Shown piece by piece: positions 61,118 through 64,000 of a stretch of DNA of 64,000 nt. This stretch comes from Lachnospiraceae bacterium (GTDB lineage: Bacteria; Bacillota; Clostridia; Lachnospirales; Lachnospiraceae), in the NCBI GenBank assembly GCA_022767285.1, contig JALENY010000010.1, positions 1 through 64,000 on the forward strand. The letters run 5' to 3'. Every line of letters starts with the position of its first letter. Position 1 is the first letter of the stretch. A program made the translations under genes and the position numbers. The notes below the pieces were generated by a model, which searched no databases, was not told the origin of the DNA, and was given only the letters and a program-made list of their open reading frames with translations.

Positions 61118-61987
61118 ATGAGAGAATTTGTGATTACTACAGATAATAATTCGGATCTGCCGATGGAGTATTATGAAAAAAACAATGTAGGTGTTATTTC
61201 TCTGACTTATACGCTTGATGGGAAAACCTATGATATGTATACCGCTCTTCCCAGCCATGAGTTTTATGATACCATGCGCAATGGCTCTATGCCCACAACT
61301 GCGCAGGTGAATCCGGCAGATGCAAGAGAAGTATTTGAACCTTATCTGAAAAAAGGGATGGATATTTTACATATCGCCTTTTCTTCCGGTCTGAGCGGCA
61401 GCTATAACAGCAGCAGAATTGCGGCAGAAGAGCTGAGTGAAGAGTATCCGGATGCGAAGATTGTGGTGATTGATTCACTGGCTGCTTCTCTGGGTCAGGG
61501 CCTTTTGGTTCATAAAGCCGTTCAGATGAAAGAAAAAGGGAAACGTTTGGATGAGATTGCTGACTGGTTGGAAAAATACAAATGCAACCTCTGTCATATT
61601 TTTACAGTAGACGATCTGTTCCACTTGTACCGGGGCGGACGTGTGTCTAAAATGACGGCAGTTTTCGGTACTATGGTAAATATCAAACCGGTGCTGCATG
61701 TAAATAACGAGGGAAAACTGATCAATATTGACAAAGTGCGCGGCCGAAAAAAATCCCTGAATGATCTTGTAAATAAGATGGAACAAAAGATTGGCAGCTA
61801 TCGCGATAAAAATGATATTATCTTTATCAGCCATGGTGATTGTCTTGATGATGCAAAATATGTGGCAAAACAGGTTGAGGAACGTTTCGGCTATAAAGAA
61901 TTTTTGTTTAATGATGTAGGAGCTACCATCGGAGCACACTCCGGTCCCGGAACGGTAGCACTGTTCTTCCTTGGTGAGGAGAGATAA
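61118..61987 (+). CDS. DegV-family fatty-acid-binding protein
   Basis: This 289-residue protein has the DegV fold: TTDNNSDLP at the start, AFSSGLSGSYNSSR in the middle and GAHSGPGTVALFF at the end. DegV (FakB) proteins bind a fatty acid and present it to the kinase FakA for phosphorylation; whether this copy does so is not shown. ACAGGAGG precedes the ATG. It is a single-gene unit. Confidence 0.92.
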   Translation: MREFVITTDNNSDLPMEYYEKNNVGVISLTYTLDGKTYDMYTALPSHEFYDTMRNGSMPTTAQVNPADAREVFEPYLKKGMDILHIAFSSGLSGSYNSSRIAAEELSEEYPDAKIVVIDSLAASLGQGLLVHKAVQMKEKGKRLDEIADWLEKYKCNLCHIFTVDDLFHLYRGGRVSKMTAVFGTMVNIKPVLHVNNEGKLINIDKVRGRKKSLNDLVNKMEQKIGSYRDKNDIIFISHGDCLDDAKYVAKQVEERFGYKEFLFNDVGATIGAHSGPGTVALFFLGEER

Positions 61988-62059
61988 GTTCATCTGGCGG
62001 AATTAGAGTGGTCATTTCTGCCTTGTCACTTATATAGAAAAATGATAAATTAGCTTAAC

Positions 62060-62106
62060 AACCGTCGTATCTAAGATTTTTTATCGTAGATGCGGCGGTT
62101 TCTTTT
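62060..62106 (+). terminator. Intrinsic terminator after the DegV-family gene
   Basis: AACCGTCGTATCTA and TAGATGCGGCGGTT pair over 14 bp as RNA (with G-U pairs), followed by TCTTTTT. The rest of the 397-base gap is A-rich with no ORF of note. Confidence 0.8.
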
Positions 62107-62384
62107 TATAATAAATTCATTATTTTATTGGTACAAAATCATAAAAAAATGTTAGAATAAAAACAGGATTTTATCAGTAAAAAGAAAAAGGTCGTTTGCT
62201 GTGTACAGACAATTATAGAACAAACCAATAAAACAGGCAGACATAGCGGGAAAGAAACAGAAAGCAAACAGTAACAGGAATTAAGAGATAAAATACAACA
62301 AAGCGGAAAATCAAGTAGTGAAGTAAAGAATACAGTAAGATGGTGCAGCAAAACAAAGGCTCAAAATAAGAACAGGAGATAAGG

Positions 62385-63344
62385 ATGATTCTTACAGAAG
62401 ACAGAAGCTATGTAATTTCTTTGGATATGAAAGAGAGCGATGATGGATCCGGTCTTGGAAATAAGCAGGTGGAACTGGAATTTACCAACCGGGAACTGTT
62501 GCATGCGATTATTACCTGCGGCATGCCCATGCAGCGCCTTACACCGGTTTATATGGGTAAGAGGAAAGCAGAGATTTTGTACAAAATATTTCTGGTCGAG
62601 GCAGCATTGGAGGCGGAAGGAGATCGACTGAAAAAATCAGGACGAACCATGTATCTGGATTCATCGGAGAAAAGCGTGATCTCTTATTATCTTGGCATGT
62701 TCTTCACAAAACTGATCAGTCGAAGGCTGTTCGATGTCGATTACCTGGTTCATTTGAATATGGTGGAAAACATGCAGGGCGATGATTTTATTGATTATTT
62801 TTGCAGCGACTGGCGGCAGGATATGATCGGGTTTAAAATTGAAGACAGTTCATGGAGCGTGTGGGAGGCAAAAGGCGGAAGCAACCATAGAGGACCGGCC
62901 CTGAAAAAAGGATGTGAGCAGGCGGACAATATTGCCGTAATCAATGGGATAAAGCCCAATCCGGCTGCTGTCTGTATGACTTATTATGATCATGGATATT
63001 TGCAGGCAGTGGTTAAAAAGACAGAAGGAAAAGATGGAGTCCCTGTAACATTCAGGGAAAATCAATTTTTCGAGACATACTATAAGCCACTGCGGGAACT
63101 GTTTCTGGAGCATCGCCTGAAAATTAACAGGGAATTGCAGGAAGTGGAGATTGAAATCCCTGTTCCGGATTTTGGCATGGAAGGAAACGGAAGAAGTGAT
63201 CGAAAACTGTGTATTGGTATGCCGGGGATGACTTTCCGGACAGTGGTTGCACAGCAATATGAAGATGCGGCAAGGTGGGATCGGGAAAAATGGATTCGAC
63301 GTGAGGGTTGTTTCTGTGGAGAAGATATGGTGTATATAAAATGA
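62385..63344 (+). CDS. Putative PD-(D/E)XK-type protein
   Basis: I do not recognise the family of this 319-residue protein. An acidic residue in DMIGF (Asp146) is followed by a short strand and VWEAKGG (Glu161, Lys163), the spacing of a PD-(D/E)XK nuclease core, and a helix follows. The N-terminal half is helical. It might be a nuclease or an inactive relative; no methylase or restriction partner is nearby. ACAGGAGAT precedes the ATG. It is followed by a Nif11-like small protein. Confidence 0.5.
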   Translation: MILTEDRSYVISLDMKESDDGSGLGNKQVELEFTNRELLHAIITCGMPMQRLTPVYMGKRKAEILYKIFLVEAALEAEGDRLKKSGRTMYLDSSEKSVISYYLGMFFTKLISRRLFDVDYLVHLNMVENMQGDDFIDYFCSDWRQDMIGFKIEDSSWSVWEAKGGSNHRGPALKKGCEQADNIAVINGIKPNPAAVCMTYYDHGYLQAVVKKTEGKDGVPVTFRENQFFETYYKPLRELFLEHRLKINRELQEVEIEIPVPDFGMEGNGRSDRKLCIGMPGMTFRTVVAQQYEDAARWDREKWIRREGCFCGEDMVYIK

Positions 63345-63423
63345 TATAGATGTTGGTATACGAAGGCATGTTGCCCTGCACATTGATATTGGCATCGAAA
63401 TGCAAAAAGAGGAGGATGCGGTC

Positions 63424-63717
63424 ATGAGTGACATCGTAGCGATGCTGGACGAACTGCAGCATAAGGCATTACATAATAAAGAAATAAAACAGCGGATGCT
63501 GGCAACCAGAAAAGAGGCAGAGCCTCTGTCGGCTTTTTGCCGTACCTGCCGGGAATTGGGTTATGAGATCTATGAAATGGATGTGATCTGTGCCGGAGAA
63601 GAGTTTCATGCTGCTATGAAACGAAGTACCAATGGCGGCGGGGAAAATTCCCCCAAGCTGGATTACGAAGATGACTTTTATGAACTGTTTTTTGCCAGTA
63701 TAACGGCCGACAGGTAA
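63424..63717 (+). CDS. Nif11-like small protein
   Basis: This 97-residue protein has an N-terminal helical region resembling Nif11-type leader peptides (NKEIKQRMLA, then an FCRTCRELGYEIY stretch like the common LAREAGYEF block), then GGG (71-73) and an acidic, aromatic tail of about 24 residues. A Gly-Gly site after the leader is the usual cleavage point in Nif11 precursor peptides. The tail has no Cys and few Ser/Thr, so modification is not evident. AGAGGAGG precedes the ATG. No modifying enzyme or peptidase-ABC exporter lies in the window. Confidence 0.5.
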   Translation: MSDIVAMLDELQHKALHNKEIKQRMLATRKEAEPLSAFCRTCRELGYEIYEMDVICAGEEFHAAMKRSTNGGGENSPKLDYEDDFYELFFASITADR

Positions 63718-63853
63718 TTTGATACGTCATTGACAGCCATAAGTTTATATAATAGCGCAATGAAGGAAAAGAAAGTAGCATGCCTGCTCTGCAAAGCAGA
63801 AATACAGGATTATATTTTATCCGTAGAATGTGACTGAAAGAGGAAACAGAAGA

Positions 63854-64000
63854 ATGAAAGAACGGTTAGAAAATTTTGAAAAAATGCTTGTGGCTGTACA
63901 GGAAAATTATCAGGATACGGCAAACAAAATGGAACATCTGAAATTGGAAGGCAAAGCAAAATCTGCCACTTACCGACAACTGATGGGAAATAAAATAATG
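63854..64000 (+). CDS. Truncated hypothetical protein at the window end
   Basis: An open frame of 49 codons runs off the end. It starts MKERLENFEKMLVAVQENY and appears helical and charged. AAAGAGGAAACAG precedes the ATG. No family is recognised from this part. Confidence 0.6.
   Translation, partial: MKERLENFEKMLVAVQENYQDTANKMEHLKLEGKAKSATYRQLMGNKIM

Noticed and set aside
63730-63753. TTGACA and TATAAT before the last, truncated gene
   Set aside because: The boxes are only 12 bases apart, too close for a sigma-A promoter.

Overview
The window looks like the chromosome of an anaerobic, endospore-forming Firmicute of the class Clostridia, most likely family Lachnospiraceae (inference from content; no 16S rRNA gene is present). 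The evidence is the spoIIA-sigF-spoVA block, the Gram-positive S10-spc-alpha order with secY-adk-map-KOW-infA-rpmJ, Zn-type S14 and L36, WhiA and a Crh-like HPr, strong AGGAGG ribosome sites, and cobalt import plus corrinoid-type tetrapyrrole genes. No rRNA, tRNA, CRISPR array, transposase or prophage gene was found.

Layout. 0-7.4 kb: a small ORF, a zinc-ribbon/TPR membrane protein, then spoIIAA-spoIIAB-sigF and spoVAA-AB-AC-AD-AE, with two sequences that match forespore (sigma-G/F) promoters. 7.4-16.0 kb: phenylacetate-CoA ligase plus a tandem-ACT protein, a DUF624 protein, tcdA-murB-rapZ-whiA-HPr, a GNAT acetyltransferase and a signal-peptidase-like membrane protein. 16.0-33.6 kb: one long ribosomal-protein/secY/rpoA supercluster with a folded 5' leader and several unusually long, hairpin-rich spacers. 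33.7-38.5 kb: galE, pyrG, an SdpI-like protein and a MoxR-type AAA ATPase. 38.5-40.1 kb (minus strand): a small microcompartment locus (two EutS/PduU-type shell proteins and an EutP/PduV GTPase) without enzymes. 40.1-44.0 kb (minus strand): cbiM-cbiN-cbiQ-cbiO/cbiK under a cobalamin riboswitch. 44.1-50.1 kb (plus strand, divergent): hemA, a hemC-cobA-hemD fusion, hemB and hemL. 50.1-64 kb: a VWA protein, an OPT transporter with a PqqD-like partner, a DUF362/ferredoxin protein, a YitT protein, a CdaR-like regulator, ftsEX-ctpA, degV, a putative PD-(D/E)XK protein with a Nif11-like small protein, and a truncated gene.

How it works together. The heme-type genes make uroporphyrinogen III and precorrin-2, and the divergent cbi operon imports cobalt and carries a cobaltochelatase, so the 40-50 kb island is best read as early cobalamin synthesis rather than heme synthesis. 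The AAA ATPase and the VWA protein, usually adjacent partners, flank this island and the microcompartment locus.

The most unusual features are (i) a family of repeats placed directly after stop codons inside the ribosomal-protein supercluster, one with a perfect 73-bp internal duplication; (ii) the enzyme-less EutS-EutS-EutP locus with its own promoter and an attenuator-like leader; (iii) the gene fusions CbiO-CbiK and HemC-CobA-HemD; (iv) a PD-(D/E)XK-like protein beside a Nif11-like peptide, and a PqqD-like protein beside an OPT transporter.
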